Source of the DNA: Aptenodytes patagonicus
Lineage: Eukaryota > Chordata > Aves > Sphenisciformes > Spheniscidae
Assembly: GCF_965638725.1 (NCBI RefSeq)
Contig: NC_134953.1
Coordinates: 35,578,854-35,642,853 of the forward strand
Direction of reading: 5' to 3'
DNA: 64,000 nucleotides
In this document: piece after piece, positions 1 to 13,895 of the stretch
Layout: each line of letters starts with the position of its first letter
Position numbering within the stretch: the first letter of the stretch is position 1
Program-made: the position numbers and the translations under genes
Notes under the pieces: model-generated
The model's input: only the letters and a program-made list of their open reading frames with translations
What the model was told of the DNA's origin: nothing
Database searches by the model: none

Positions 1-3000
1 TCTGCATAGCAGAGCAAATCATAAACACAAGGCCCTCATTAGCAGATAAAGCTTTCCCAAAAACAGAATAGGGACTGGGAAATCATTTGATTCCTAGACA
101 CTCAGAGTTTCAGCCATTGGCCCCAAGACAAAAGGAAGGAAGAGGCCAAGAGATCTGGCACTAAGCTGTGCTTGTAAGGGCCCTCCTGCAAAACCTCTTT
201 CAGGCACTTGCAGGACAGTATCTGCTTTCGTTCAGGCTCAGCACCCTTACAACTCCTCACCTTCCTCCTTGATGTGACAGTGACTTCTGCAGCAATCACA
301 TTCCCCCACCTCCTTCTGGGGATGCTTGTTTTCTCCTGGCTTCATTTACCTTATCTGAAGTATCAGCCAATATCCAGCACTGCTGTATCAAGGGGTATGT
401 TGCAAAATGCAGTTCAATGTTCTCTCAGTTTCATGGTACTCTAAGAAAGAAATTATGCTGGTGTAAAAAAAGGGTTTAAATAACCAAAGGAGGACTCCCA
501 TAGCCAATAACACCCTTGCACCTCATTTCTCTGTCATTCTCCCAGCAATTGGTCCTGGTCAGGGTGTTGCAGCATCATTCCAACAGTTGGCATGAGCACT
601 GTCAATTCCCCTTCCTCCCAGTTCCCACCTTCTCCCTCAAATCGGAAACTGCTTTGTATTATTGGAGACAAGGAAGCATCCTCCCCTGGTAACAGATGCA
701 ATATATATAAGGAAAAGGATGAAAAATCAAAAATAAGCCTGTAGCATTTGTATAGGAGATATATATATATATAAAATTTGTATGGATCTACCTGTTATCC
801 AAAGTTTCTTACATATAACTAAGAGAGCATTTGGTTTGCGATTTGGGGTAGGTGGTTTCTCATGCAAACATATGAGGCTGCATTACAGCTACAAATATTT
901 CTTTTGAACACATAACACTGTAACAGTATGAAAATACCTATGCAAACCTTTTACGGGTGACGTTGTTAAGCCTTGTGCTTGCGTAAACCAAACAGACTAA
1001 AGTTGGGTATCACCTCTGTTAAAACTCGCTCATCAATTTTCTATGAACAGTTCTAAAAACAGAGAAAATGTCTGTATCCCTGATAAACTGAGTATCGATA
1101 TGAAACAAAACCAAGTGTTCAGAAAATTTTCAACAAATGAGGTAATATTGTGATACATACTAGACCTCTCAGAAAGGAGAACATTGATTGCTAACAAGCT
1201 TCCAAAGCAAGCTGGATATGTAGGGCTGCTGGATTTTTTTTTCATCAATAAATTGTGGAGGAAATTGCAGAATTGATATTAATCTTGCCCCTTAACACTT
1301 CTTGTTGTGAGATTTCCTCACAGTCTATTTAAATTTAATTTCATAAATATCCCTTGAAAGTAGAGGTTTTAAAAAACCAAAATGACCTGCGCCCCCTGTA
1401 CTGAAAGGTGAAGTGGGCTATATTTAGAATCACCTTTGCAGAAAGGGAACACCTCAATAAATGCTCTGCATGGCCATTTGTGACAGAGGGTTATGTGTCT
1501 GCCAACGCAACCTACATTTTTTACGCTAATAGTACAAGTCAGAATAAATACTATCTCCACTCATGTGACAGACCTTTGATAAAGCAGAATTGGCCTGGTT
1601 GATTAGGAGTACGTGTCAAACACAGATAATGGGGGAATCCCTTTCAGCAGCAGCACATAACCTCAGCAACCATAATGAGACCAATTTAATGAGCCTTCTG
1701 TTTTACAAGAGATATTAATTGCAATCCTGTCACATAAGGTACAATTCAAGATAAAATACGTAAAAAGGAGGGAAATTGGATTTCATTCAATTTTTGTCAC
1801 AATTATAAATTTTCTTGCAGGATCATGAATCTCCCTGCTGCTGATCTAAATACTCTGGGTGGCTGACACGCTGCCGTAGAACAACGTGCATTGTTATGAA
1901 GGCTGTTGAACACTAGAAGAATGTCAGGCTTTTCGTTGCACCTTTCTGCCATTATGATTTTTATTCTACCCTGGGCAATTTTTGTTTGTTTGTTTGTCTT
2001 GCAAAAACACAAAAAGAAGGCACCATTCCCGTGTATCCATCCACAAGGATGCTTCCTCATCTCTCACCAGTACAATCATGATCTTATAAATGCTTCTGCA
2101 AGTGCTCCGTTTGACACTTCTTCAGTGAGGCTCACGGGCTTACAGTTAAACATACATCCAAGTGTTGCGCTGGATTGGAGTACAAATTATCTTCATGCAA
2201 GTAAATCAGAACTCTCAGTTCAGTGTTTCAATACCTATATCCTCATCCAATCACTCTTCATAATAGAACATGTGCTCTCTGTTTGTGTATTATATAAACT
2301 TTGTATTGCCAAAGCGTATGCTCTCAGGCAGGGCTCCTTCGATCGAGGGAGAGGGTGGACCTGCCAGATGATAGATGCTCCTGGCTGCTACATGGCAGCG
2401 AGGATGCTCTCCCACACTACATCCTCACCTGTGAGTCAGAGCAGCTGCAGGCTGATCACCTGTATGTGGCAGATGCTGAACAGTGGGTGCTGCCTGCATG
2501 TGCGTTGCGGCACTGAACAAGTCTCAGCCACCAAGTTGCACATCTGCTTGTGTTGGGGATTTACCATTAAAATTAATTCTAACAAATACATTGTTACTTC
2601 AGCAGACATAATGTGCTTCTGAACCAGATCTAGGTTGTCTTTTAACAATGAGTACACTTGCAATGAAACTCAGTGGCTGCAAAGCTCTGACTATAATATA
2701 TGCAGCCCTAAATATTCCCAAATTATATCAAAATGGGAGAAACTTAGAGAAACTTAGTCCTTATTCCTAATCCAACCATCAGGTTAGAAGAGTGCAGTTT
2801 GCTTAAAGATACTGCAACAGCAGCTTTGCAGACAGCCTTGTTGCTAAAGAGCTGAATCTTAAAGCTGTTCATAATCCTAAACCTCTTGTCCTGGCAATGC
2901 CAAGAACTCCAAAAACACAACATGTACAACCTCTGAACGTATCCAGTACCTTGGTCATCAAAAGGTTGATTTTTTTCTCCTCACTGAGAAGGAAATAGGT

Positions 3001-6000
3001 GAAAAAAAGCAAAGATGGGCTAATTTTTCTACAAAATATGTTAATGGCATTCTTTTATTTTTCAGCAAGGAACAAGGACACCCACAAAGACGAATAGACT
3101 TTTGGGAATATTTAGCACTTAGGTAGGGCTTTACATGCTAGCCTGAGATATTATCTCAGACGGTTTAGGACATCATAACAACAGAGAGTCTAAAGCTGCT
3201 TGCTTATGAGAGTCCAGGCAAGCCCAGGCTCACCAGCAGAGTGGTTACCTTAAGGGACTTGAGCGACATGTCAGGCAGCTTCTAAGAAAACTTTCCTTTC
3301 ATACATTGGTGCCAGCAGTAAGGTCCATCATTTTCTGCACAAAGCCTGCATATTCAGGAAACGTGGTACTGAAATTCAGCCAGCCGTACACATACCGCAG
3401 AATTCAAAGCACAGTGTAAGTCCGTCAGCCAAATGAAACAAAACATTGAAACACACACTTTTTAAAGTCTGGTCTTATTCAGCAAAATATTTGCATGTTT
3501 TTGGACACATCTCCGAGTGATAGTGGTTCCTAAACCCTGTCCTCAAGAAGTGACTCAGGGCCACATTTGGCCCAAAGATGCAAATATGTACTAATCTGGA
3601 TTCTCAGAAGTATCTTGGAGTCCTAATTCATATTTTAAAAGTCCCAGCTAGAATTTATCTGCATTTTAGGAACCTCAGTAACTTTATAAATCCTGTCCAA
3701 AGAGTTTAATTTGCTTCTGAAAAGAGGTGCTTTAAAAATTATAAATATGTATTGCACAGTAATAGAACCTCAGCACGTACTCCCATACCTGTTGGACCAG
3801 AAAGCAAGTCTGACACTGGAAAGAGCAGCTCTTTACTGCTTGTATGGAAATGCTGAGATCATTCCAGGCGACCCTGTGCAGAGATAAAAGGACCAACAGA
3901 GTTTTTGTAAGCAGTATTTTCTGATTGTAAGAAAAAACCAAAATACACAGATGTGAGAACATTCACTGGTAAAATTATTGAATAATCATTTCATGATTTT
4001 GATTTTTCTTTTTTTTTTAAGATTTTCGTTAATAGAAAATAATGATAAGGTAAGACAGTGCAATATATCATTTCACACTCTGCACCCTGACAATATCCTT
4101 TCTGAGATTATTCATTTCATTTTTCTGAAAGGTACCATGTACATATAAGCTACTTAATTAAATACAGGAAGTTATCTTCTAGCAACCCTCTTCCACATAC
4201 TGAACATGAAAGAGTACACTAGAATAGTGATAGCCCAATGCAATATTTTAATGTTGGAAAATATATTAGTTTTCAGTAATTACAGTGACTCATCAAGAAA
4301 GAGCAAAAAGAAAAGAATGAATATATTAACTCATTTTGATTGTCTTTTGTACTGTCACATCATGAGCAAATAAGAGCCTCACGTACGTAAAAGCAGCATT
4401 TGCTCTCTCCTGCAGGGAGATCACTTACCCACTGAGCTGGGATGGACCCTCTTCTGTGAAAGTCGCCCCCGCTCTCCCGCAGTTAACACGTTCTGAAGAT
4501 CATCCTTTGTCTCAGTGCCTCTGGTCACATACTAGCAATGGACTCTGCTACACTGGAATTAATCAAACTGCTCCAAAGCTTTAATCTTTTACACAGCAGC
4601 CAGTGCAACAGAGAGTGTCATCTCATGAGTCCCATATTTGTACACATCCAGCAGAAGAAACATACATGTGACATATTGCCTTCACTGTGATCAACACGTC
4701 AATTGATATTTTCACCTTGTTCCGTGATAGCTGCTTCCTAAACCAAGAACCTATGAGTAAATAATAGCAAGGACAGATCCGTCCTCTTACATTGAATTTC
4801 AACGACCATGATAAAACCTGGGACTATCCAGAAAACAAGCCTTCCAGTATACAGGAAAACTAAATTACCAAACCACCAACACAGACCTACCAGACAAACA
4901 TCTAGACTTCTCAGGATCAGTGTTAAAACGACACAAAGTGGTGCTCCCCCACCCCATAGCCTGGGCAAGGAATGTGGGAAAGTGTCAGATGCATCCTAGC
5001 ATTTTTGTATGGCTTTTCCAGGACACCTGAAACACCTCAGGTGAGCACACACCTGACACCCTCTTGACCCTTCAGTTTGCTCTCCCTGCATGGTACCAGC
5101 TCTCTGGGACACTATGAACAGCAAAAGCTGCCAGGAGCCCCTGTTGCAAGGTGGCAGCTGCAACAGATGAAGACATCTAGTTACTGGTTTATGCACCCCC
5201 GCCTTCCAGCAAACATCCCAAATCCGCAGTTCAGGCCAAACCCTTTCCTTCCTTGCTAAAGTTAAAGGTAATGGTTAATGTCCAGGTCAGCAGTGCAAAA
5301 CCTGGGGTATGAGATTTCGCATGAGCTGGGGAGTGTGTGTGAAAAGTGTCGTCAGCTAATCTCCTCTCGGTTACCGTTAGAGGAAGGTGCTTGTTATTCC
5401 AGGGGAAATTAGAATACTTTAAGCTCACAAAGTATTTAAAATGCAACTACTTCAAAAAGACAGGCTACAACTGAAGTTTTCAGCAGTGGCTTTCAGAACC
5501 CCACCCTCAGCAAAGCAGAAAGAAAAGAAATGGGAGCTCAGCATTTCTCACAAAATAGGGCTGTGTAAAACCCCCAGGCCAAAAATACTCTTCAGAGATC
5601 CTCGGAGAGCATAAAAGATCAAAACTTCAACCTCAGCCCTGTGTATCTGAATTGCTAATAGATGCTCAGTACTGTCTCCATCTGCAGCATCACACAACGG
5701 GGATTAGAGGTAATCATGCTGGAAGCATCTTCAAGACTCAGACTCAAAATTATGATATAGCATTTTCTGTCTTGCCCTGCACAAGGTTTTCCAATCACCA
5801 GTTTATGAACAGCTGCACCAACACTGCGCTGTTCTTATGTGCTAAATAACAATGGGACATTGCAAAACTACAAAGGCTCGTCCTGTCCATTTAACCAGCG
5901 TGTCACATGGAGACAAAGCATAATGCAGCCCTGTGAAAAGTCCACCCACAAACTTCATTTCACACTATAGAATGAGGCTCTTGAGTTCTCTGTCTTCCTC

Positions 6001-6400
6001 CTCTCACAGGAGTTCACACGACAGCAACTTAAACATTTTGGAGACTGCAGAATACAGCCTTCCAAAAAGTAGCCTGCTTAAAAAAAAAAAATTAAAAATA
6101 TTTCAGTCTAGCTTGCTATTTCTTTCTTGTTCAAAACTGTTGTGTTCAGTTCGGTTTAAAATGTAAATCAGTACTGAACAATAAAACAGAGCAGTTGCCA
6201 TTGAAGAGAAAAGCCATGTCATCTTATTAAAACCTAACACTACAGAATTTGAATCCACAGCACTTTGAAGTGAATATAAAATGCTATTACTAGAAGTGTT
6301 TTTTCTTTACTGAAACATACTGCATTAAATTGCAAGATAAAGTTTAAAAAACACTGCAGTATTTGTTATCAAAGAGGAGATATTTATTTTATCAATTTAA
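1..6400. other. Intergenic AT-rich sequence, no supported gene
   Basis: There is no exon with conserved coding character here. It contains an AT dinucleotide repeat at 759-774, a (TTTG)4 at 1981-1996, a 10-bp tandem duplication at 2737-2757 and one unusually long open frame (1921-2622), discussed as a finding. The segment 2330-2530 is GC-richer than its surroundings. Nothing else could be identified. Confidence 0.6.
759..774. repeat. (AT)n microsatellite
   Basis: Seven or more AT units in an AT-rich context. Confidence 0.9.
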
Positions 6401-6469
6401 CCCACAACAAAACTTCAATTATACTGACTCAGTGGTACCAAAAAAGGACAACCCCCCTCCCTGCATGCG

Positions 6470-6483
6470 CACACACACACACA
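6470..6483. repeat. (CA)7 microsatellite
   Basis: A pure CA run preceded by GCATGCG. Confidence 0.9.
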
Positions 6484-9400
6484 TACAAACACACACTCGT
6501 CTTACCCAAAGCTGGCAGAACAGTCACACAGCTCCAAAAGGAGGGACTAAAAGAGCAATAAAACCAAATATTAACTGTCAGAAAAGGACAGTTCTCAGCC
6601 AAGCTGTATTTGGAAGACAGTGTTATGTTGTTACTGTGGTGTGTTGATGGGACTACACAACAAAGCTAGTGTCACAGCAAAAAGAAATTAAAAGGAAGGG
6701 ATAGTGAAGATAATTTAAAACTACTATTTTAGGACTTTATTGTCCCCAAGCAGAGTGGTAGGAATTAGTGAGGACTGTAGTTAAGCAATCAAATATTCTG
6801 GAAGAAGTCCTTTATATAAACAATTGAATCATTCCTATTTGGTTTTATTCAGATTTTGTAAGCCCCAAAATAACTCTTTTAAGCATTTAATTTTATAATT
6901 AATTAATTCTCTGCACAGGGAACTACAATAAACTTGGAAAAATTTTCTTAAATGAGGAGGCAGCTGATGGTTCAGGTTTCCCAACACTGCTTGTCCTGAG
7001 CCTTTTCTGAAAATTCATTGACAAACTTCCCCACCAACGTCCCTGTGCAGCAGAGTCTCAGTGCTGTAACCCACCAGCATTTACATTTGGTTTTAACAGT
7101 CATGAAAAAATGGAAAATACCTTCTTCAAAGCAAAGGGAGGCCGATAGCTTTGTGTTAAAATGGCATGCAAACAACTAATCAGATCCTGCAACATGCAGA
7201 ACATTTTCATCTGCCATAAACTCAAGGTACTGGCAGGGTGGATCCAAGGGCACAGATTAGGGTCTTTTGCCTGAATACACTTCTGGATGTTATTCCAACA
7301 ACAGTTATACGCAGAAACTTCTTTAGCTAAGCACAATCAGTACAAAACGTGGTATTTCCAGTAACAGTCTGAAGAAGACTAACATCAGTTAGCAGTCCTG
7401 CTAAGTCACCCGTATTGATGCCAAGGGCCCTGTTTTGGTCACTTAGTTTAAGCACAGGTGCTGCTCCTTTGATTTTACAAGGGTATTTGCCAGATTAAGG
7501 ACTGCAGGAGTCAACAGACATGCCAGTCCTCACAATCAGGAGAAAGAACCCATTTCAATGTCATGGTTAAATGAGGCCTTTAAGACCCAGCTCTCTGACA
7601 TGCAGGTGAGCACAATGAAATTATGGTAACAAACCCTGTGCAGATACAACTGGAGCAAGATACGGCCCTCAGAGCCAGCTGAAAGATGCAGAGAGCCAGA
7701 TGGGAGATCCTCCAGACGGCATAATCACACTCTCCTCTCAAGAAAAGAAAAAAAAAGAAAATTTTGAAGTTGCCAGGTGCAACTTCAAGCAGGTGCCAGT
7801 CTTCCTCAGCTGAAGTCATTGAACAAAACTGCAGGAATGAAAAACAGCTTACCTAGGTACTTCTGAAAAATTAAGCTAGAAGATTGTGATGAGAGCAGGA
7901 TAAATGACATTTCTGTTGCCTTCTTAGGAATTCGAGAAGGGAAAGTGTTCCTCTGCAACTGAGCTGTTAAGACGCTACCTTGCAAATAAGAACTCTCTCT
8001 CTTTATTGTAATGGGTCTTGACATTGACATTGTCATGTTAATTTGCCAGATTTGATCCCAGTATTTGCCTGAATTGAAGCAGCAAAGAGACATGAACATC
8101 AACCACCAGCTAAGTCCATGAAACACAAAAGCTGCCTTTTTGTGGTCAGTGGTACTCCCTGTACTTTTCTTCCTTTTAGCAAAATTAATGGTCAGATCCA
8201 GGAAAAATGTAGACTGGCTAAATTGTAAGTTATCTTCTTGTTTTAGAAAAAAAAAGAGGAACCTTTTGGGGAAAAAAACCCCACACTGAATCATTTGACA
8301 GATCCTGTTTCTCAAAGAAAGCAAGCTAAAATTTTATCACAGCTGAAATAAATTGGCAGAGGATTTGGCTGTAACAAGGACACCCCTCTAAGCTTGAAAT
8401 TTCCCATTTTGTGAGTTCAGAGATATACCTGCCATTGCCTGACCTCCATTTGGGAAGGGCTTTGAGGCAGGGGAGCAGAAGAACTGAGAGCAGCCTGTAA
8501 ATGGGAGCCAACATGAATGCAAGGACTATGTGCTGCATATTGGTATTTGCAGAAGATGCATGGAAGCAGACTGAACGGGTACACAGACACGTCTGCCAAG
8601 CCAAGCACAGAAGAAACAGAAAAATGTAAAAATCCAATGTCGTATTTTGTATGTTTTTTACAAGCACCTTGCTGATGCAGGCTGCAAAGATGGGAAGAGA
8701 CTGATGGCTGTCTCACTTTGTAAACAGGAATTTTGATATCTTTGGAAGACACTGGAACGGTCCAAAAACTTTGGGGCTTTCACCTACCTTGGTTTACCTC
8801 CATCTTTCTTACATACACCCTCAGTCTCATGCTGGGTTACAGCCAGCTGCTTATGTGTCGTGCTTGATTAGATATGTAAGAGAACAGGACTTTGTTCTAA
8901 ACACAGGAGGAGTCAGGCATGAAGCTGCAAAAGCAGGTTGCAGGGAATGAGCATGAAATACTCTGTGCTGGCTTGCCTCATCTCATGGGCCGCACTTTCT
9001 TTCAGAGGCTGAGTCCTGCTTTTTATTCCTACAGCTCAGGGTGTTGATCTTCCAGCAGGAGTACAGCATCAGGCTGCTGCCCTAAGCCATCAGCAATCCC
9101 AGACTGATGTTTTCAACAACTCCATTGCTGCCCCACCTCCCTTCCTGGGGGAAGATACGCCTTTGCTACAGACAGATTGACTACTAAGAGCATGAGAGCT
9201 AGACAATATATACATTAAAACAAATTACGTATTGTGTGAACGCAAAGCTTTGGTTCAATCAAAGGTGGCAGCATCCTCAGAGGGAACCAGATGGGGACAT
9301 GAATACGTTGAAATTAATGACTCGTAGAGATACAGTAGAACTCAGCATCATGTTGCGTCTCTGACTAAGTTCACAAACAAGTGTCTCAAGAAGATACCAA

Positions 9401-12400
9401 GCATGTAAAAGTAAAATCAGCAGCAGCACAGCAATGGGCAAGAAATTTGATTGTAACCTGTAAATCGAACGCCAAAGGTCTTACAAGGCCACCGATCACA
9501 GGTGGACACTTAATAGAAATGTGATACTGTACACCTGATATAAAAAAGCTCTCTTAATCTCTTCTTTCACATGCATAAGTAACTCACACTGCATGTAAAT
9601 GTCATATCTCAAGTAAACAATTCATTTAAAATCATTTATGTACAGCAGAAAATGTATTTTAATGGTATTTTTCTAAAGGTCAGATAACGCAAAGAAAAAC
9701 AGATAAAAAAGGAGACAAAAGCTTACCCAAGTGATAATTTGAGTCTCCTACTAATAGCTTATATAACATAATGGTGTTTAAAAAAAAAAAGCATTACATA
9801 AGTGAGAAGGAATAAGTAGCATGGCAGGGTCAAAATCAAGACTCAGGAAATTCCCGTTAAGGCAGTTCATCCCAAGTTTACTCTTGCACAAAACAGCATA
9901 AGAGAGCTTACTCTTGGGTAGAGTATACAGTATACAAGTATATCAAACAATTATAACGTAAAAGTATAATATTCTCTTTCCAGTACAGATGTGCTAAACC
10001 ATAAGATTTGGCTCCAGATCTGATTTTCATTCCTACCGGACTCTGGGAAAGGCCACATCCTATGTTTTCACCAGGTCATTTCAGGACATAAAATGAGAAC
10101 TAGTCATGAAATTCACTTTCCAAAACCCTCAGTACCCAGAAGCCAGAGGAACTCTGAACTTACAGGACTACCTCTATTCTATAGCTTGCCAGACACACTT
10201 GACTTCAAAAGTTGCTATCAGGCCAGGCCAAGTTGGTCCTTTTCTTTTATATGTGACAGTTCCTGGTGTCACCTGTACACTTATGCCTTAGACAGGCCAC
10301 ACTTTCCAAAAATGTGCTTACATTTTCCCTCCATCCCTAGACAGCACAAACAAATGCACACACATGCACCAGGGCAAATTCAGCTTAGCAACAGAAGCTA
10401 ACTTTACTTTTCATGTTCTGTTATTATTTGCAAGACCCTAACAGGAAAAATATCACGCCCTTGGCCTTCCTAATGCCATGCTGGTGTATACACACGCACA
10501 TATATCCCGGAGAGTTTAGAATAATTTTAAAGCAAATTTTGCCTCTACTTTCTATTTGTTAGTGTGTTTCTGACCTACACTATAGCACCATTAATTCTAA
10601 CAATCCAAGATGTTCTCTCTTTCGGGAGGAAACAGCAAGACGTGCTAAATACAGTGTACACTTACTAGCTGCGTAGTGGCTTCTCAAACAGCAATAACCA
10701 TAATAAAGTTGTCAGATCTTCCTTCTCATTTGACACTACAACTGTCTCTACCATCTCAAGTTATTGTAGTGGGTAAGAGTCACAGCAAATAGCTCCTGTA
10801 ATTATCAGCATGTTTATGCATCCCCAGATACAGCTATTCCCCGGATTTCCAAGAATGTTCCCAAAGAGTTGAGTCTGAAAAACAAATAAAATGTTTTAAA
10901 CCTCAAAGAAGAATGCCAGTTGCCTCCTTGCAGCCTGGGCAGGCTCTAAACAGTAGGAGATTTTGTATTCCTGCCCAATAGTTCCTCTCAAGGGCAAAGG
11001 GCTTGGACGTGCATCTGACAGTAGGAGCAGAAGGTTTCTATCCCCGCAGCTCTGAGGAGACCTCAGCCTCCTGCAAGAATAGGGTCAATCTCACCTGGTA
11101 GCTTTCTTCCCCTGGTGCCATGCACTTTACCTGACATTGTGCAGACACTGGCTGAGTCATCCAGCAGCCATGTGGCAAGCACCTTCCTGGAGACCTTTAG
11201 AGGAGGACACTCATGTATCTTTACTGCACCACGCTGCCTGCGCAGCCAGGGCCACGTGCTGCTGCCTGCACTGGATCTATTGGAGATGTTGATCAAGGTC
11301 TCTCGTGGCCAGCTCAACTCCTTGCCGTGTCAGGGTTGTTCCTTATTGTAGACTTGCACACCTAGAGATCAGTCAAATTTTAAAGTTTCTCACAACCTTC
11401 AGCAGGACATCATTGCCAAATCCTTCTTCAGTGAGCATCGTTACAAATTCAGCAGCTGCTACCTATCTGCATTTATTATCCTGTTTGGGGGGGTTTAAAG
11501 ATGCACCATGGTCCACAGTTGCCATTCCCCTGGAGCACATGCTGCAATGTTTTGAGAGTTTGCCAAGTGGGCCAAGCCCACAATGTTCCTAAGTTCCCTC
11601 TAACACGGTCTGCCACACAAAGAAGCAGAAGAGATGTTTCTGGGAAGCTGCATGCAAGGCAGCATCTCAGCAGGCAGGTTTATCACACTCCCCCTCCCCT
11701 TGCAACGAGCATCCAGACAACAGTGACGGGCAATTGGGCTGTGTGGATGAGGTTTGAGTAGTCTGTAGGACATAGACTAGTTGGGCTTGGGCATGCTGAT
11801 GAAAGGTCTTTTCCCAGTTTGGTCCGTGGCCCCTAGCAGCCCGAGGAATGACTTGACAATGCCATGTCCCTGTCAAAAATTACATCAGAGTTGGTGCAGA
11901 TACATGATGTGGCAAAATAACATTGTGTTCTTCCCACCTTACAAACTGCATGTAGCTGAACTATTCAAGTTACCCCTTCCAGCCTTCAGAGCAATCCATC
12001 AAATGAAGGACTTGTAGATGGAAAGGTTTTTGTCCAGGAAAGAGAACTGGAAAGGACCACTGGAGTCAGAAAGGCATTTACCCCCAGGGCCAAACTGTTT
12101 TTTTCCTTTTTTATTGCTATCTGCTGCCACTGCAGTGACCTAGGACATTCCTGTGGCACTTTCTAATTTTGTGGCTTTTGATCTTTTACACCAATGTTCT
12201 CAATTTTATCAGATGGTGCTAGAAAGTTTCATCACTTGGGAAAAGAGGGAAGAAGCTGGATGGATGTTTTGTGGACCAGTCAGAACGACAAGTACGTGGT
12301 GAGTCTGTTGGCCTAAAATGACACTAAATTATATAATTTTTATTGATTTTTCAAATGTTACATTGAAGGAGAAAACATACTTTCAAAGAACGGTCTTAGA

Positions 12401-13840
12401 TACTACAGGGAGAGAAAAGCAAGTCTAGTATACAAGCAAGGAGAAAGGCACTGATCCTGAAAAGCCATTTGAGTAAATTTACTCACAGGATCAGTCACAC
12501 AAACCAGTTCCTGAACTGCATATTTGTGGATCACAAGCATAGTACTTGGGAAAGATAGACAGCAGTTAAAATATTCTTCCCCAAAAGGCTCCTACACCAA
12601 AGCAGTCAAGAGTCTTTGTCTGCTGGATAAGGCTTAAGCCTGTGCTAAGCTCTTAAAAACGATAGTGATTATTTTCAACAAAAGAATTCTATGAAGAACA
12701 GAAATTAAAGGCAGAAGCAGGCTCCTAGCTACCTGTAATTCCCGGTGTAAAATCCCTTTCTCTTAGAAAGAATTCATGTTACAAAATGAGTTTTATTTGG
12801 TATGCTATTCCATAGCGTTATGCTTCTTAATTTCTCTGTTCACTCACCTTCTGGATAAAGAAAAAGGAAATTAAAAGCAAAAGCTGATAGTAAACATACA
12901 TTATGAAATATGAAGAATCATGGGACCAACTGACCACTCTAGTGATTATGAAAACTGTAAACTATTTAAAGAGAGCACTTTTCACTGCTCTTCATTAGGG
13001 TCTGATTACCTCAGCCATTAACATTTGGCTTTTATTATTATGATTGTGAAATACTGTTCACACTAATGGACAAAAGAAAGTTGACGTGGCTATCTTGATT
13101 AACTCATCAATAATCATTTGGAATAATTTTTCTTCATTCACTGGATGAATCATTCACTTGTCCTTTAATAATGCACATTGTTGTATAGTAAATTAGCATT
13201 AAGATTACCCACATCTGGGAGCTACACTCTACTTCAAAGCATTGCTCAAAAGAGATTTCAAATGTGAATTTTACTTTAAAAAAAAGGAATATCAGAAAAC
13301 AATGACTTCTTTGTAATTGTTCAGTACACCAAGACATGTAGCCCTCGGGTTATGCAACTGAGCTCAACCTTTAAGCCACCAGATACTCAATATGTAAAAA
13401 ACATACTCCCCATATATTTGCATTTTTCTCCGGAGAGTAAAGCAAAAATCTCATTCCTCCTAAGGCAAATACAAACTTGAATAATAAATTGAATAAAATG
13501 AAGTCACCTTTACCGAAACAGATAAGATATAACCAAAGCCTACCAGGCTGTTTGTGGATCCAACCTTGCAAATCTCCACTCACGCGAGGTTTCATAGCCA
13601 GTGTAACTGCACACCCTGACTGTATGTGTGGAAGTAGGTCCTGAGAACTCAGCCCTATCTCCATGCAAACAGCCCTGACAAGTCAGCTTCTTGCTGAGGT
13701 TCATCTGTGCAGGACAGGAGGAGGTGAGCCTCTCCTGGCTCTAAGCCATGCCAGTCACTGTGGCAGGTAATGACCTATCTCAGCTCTTTGCAGCAGCAGT
13801 TTTCACATGCCTCAAACAGCTAACTCTGTGAAAACGCAGT

Positions 13841-13895
13841 GACCTCCTCCTTGCTGACCTGACGCTGACCACCTCCTCCTTGCAAAACCAACGCT
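13841..13895. repeat. Imperfect 29-bp tandem duplication
   Basis: The 13-bp core ACCTCCTCCTTGC occurs at 13842-13854 and again at 13871-13883. A shared ACGCT follows each copy (ending at 13866 and 13895), which gives two diverged head-to-tail units. Confidence 0.75.

Noticed and set aside
7806..8324. 172-codon minus-strand open frame
   Set aside because: The translation has no recognisable family, is rich in F/K from AT-rich codons, and has no conserved-exon signals.
12900..13120. Homeodomain-word-rich block (ATCAATAATC, GATTAAC)
   Set aside because: It resembles enhancer DNA but has fewer distinct motif classes than the 28-kb block. Base composition alone may explain it.
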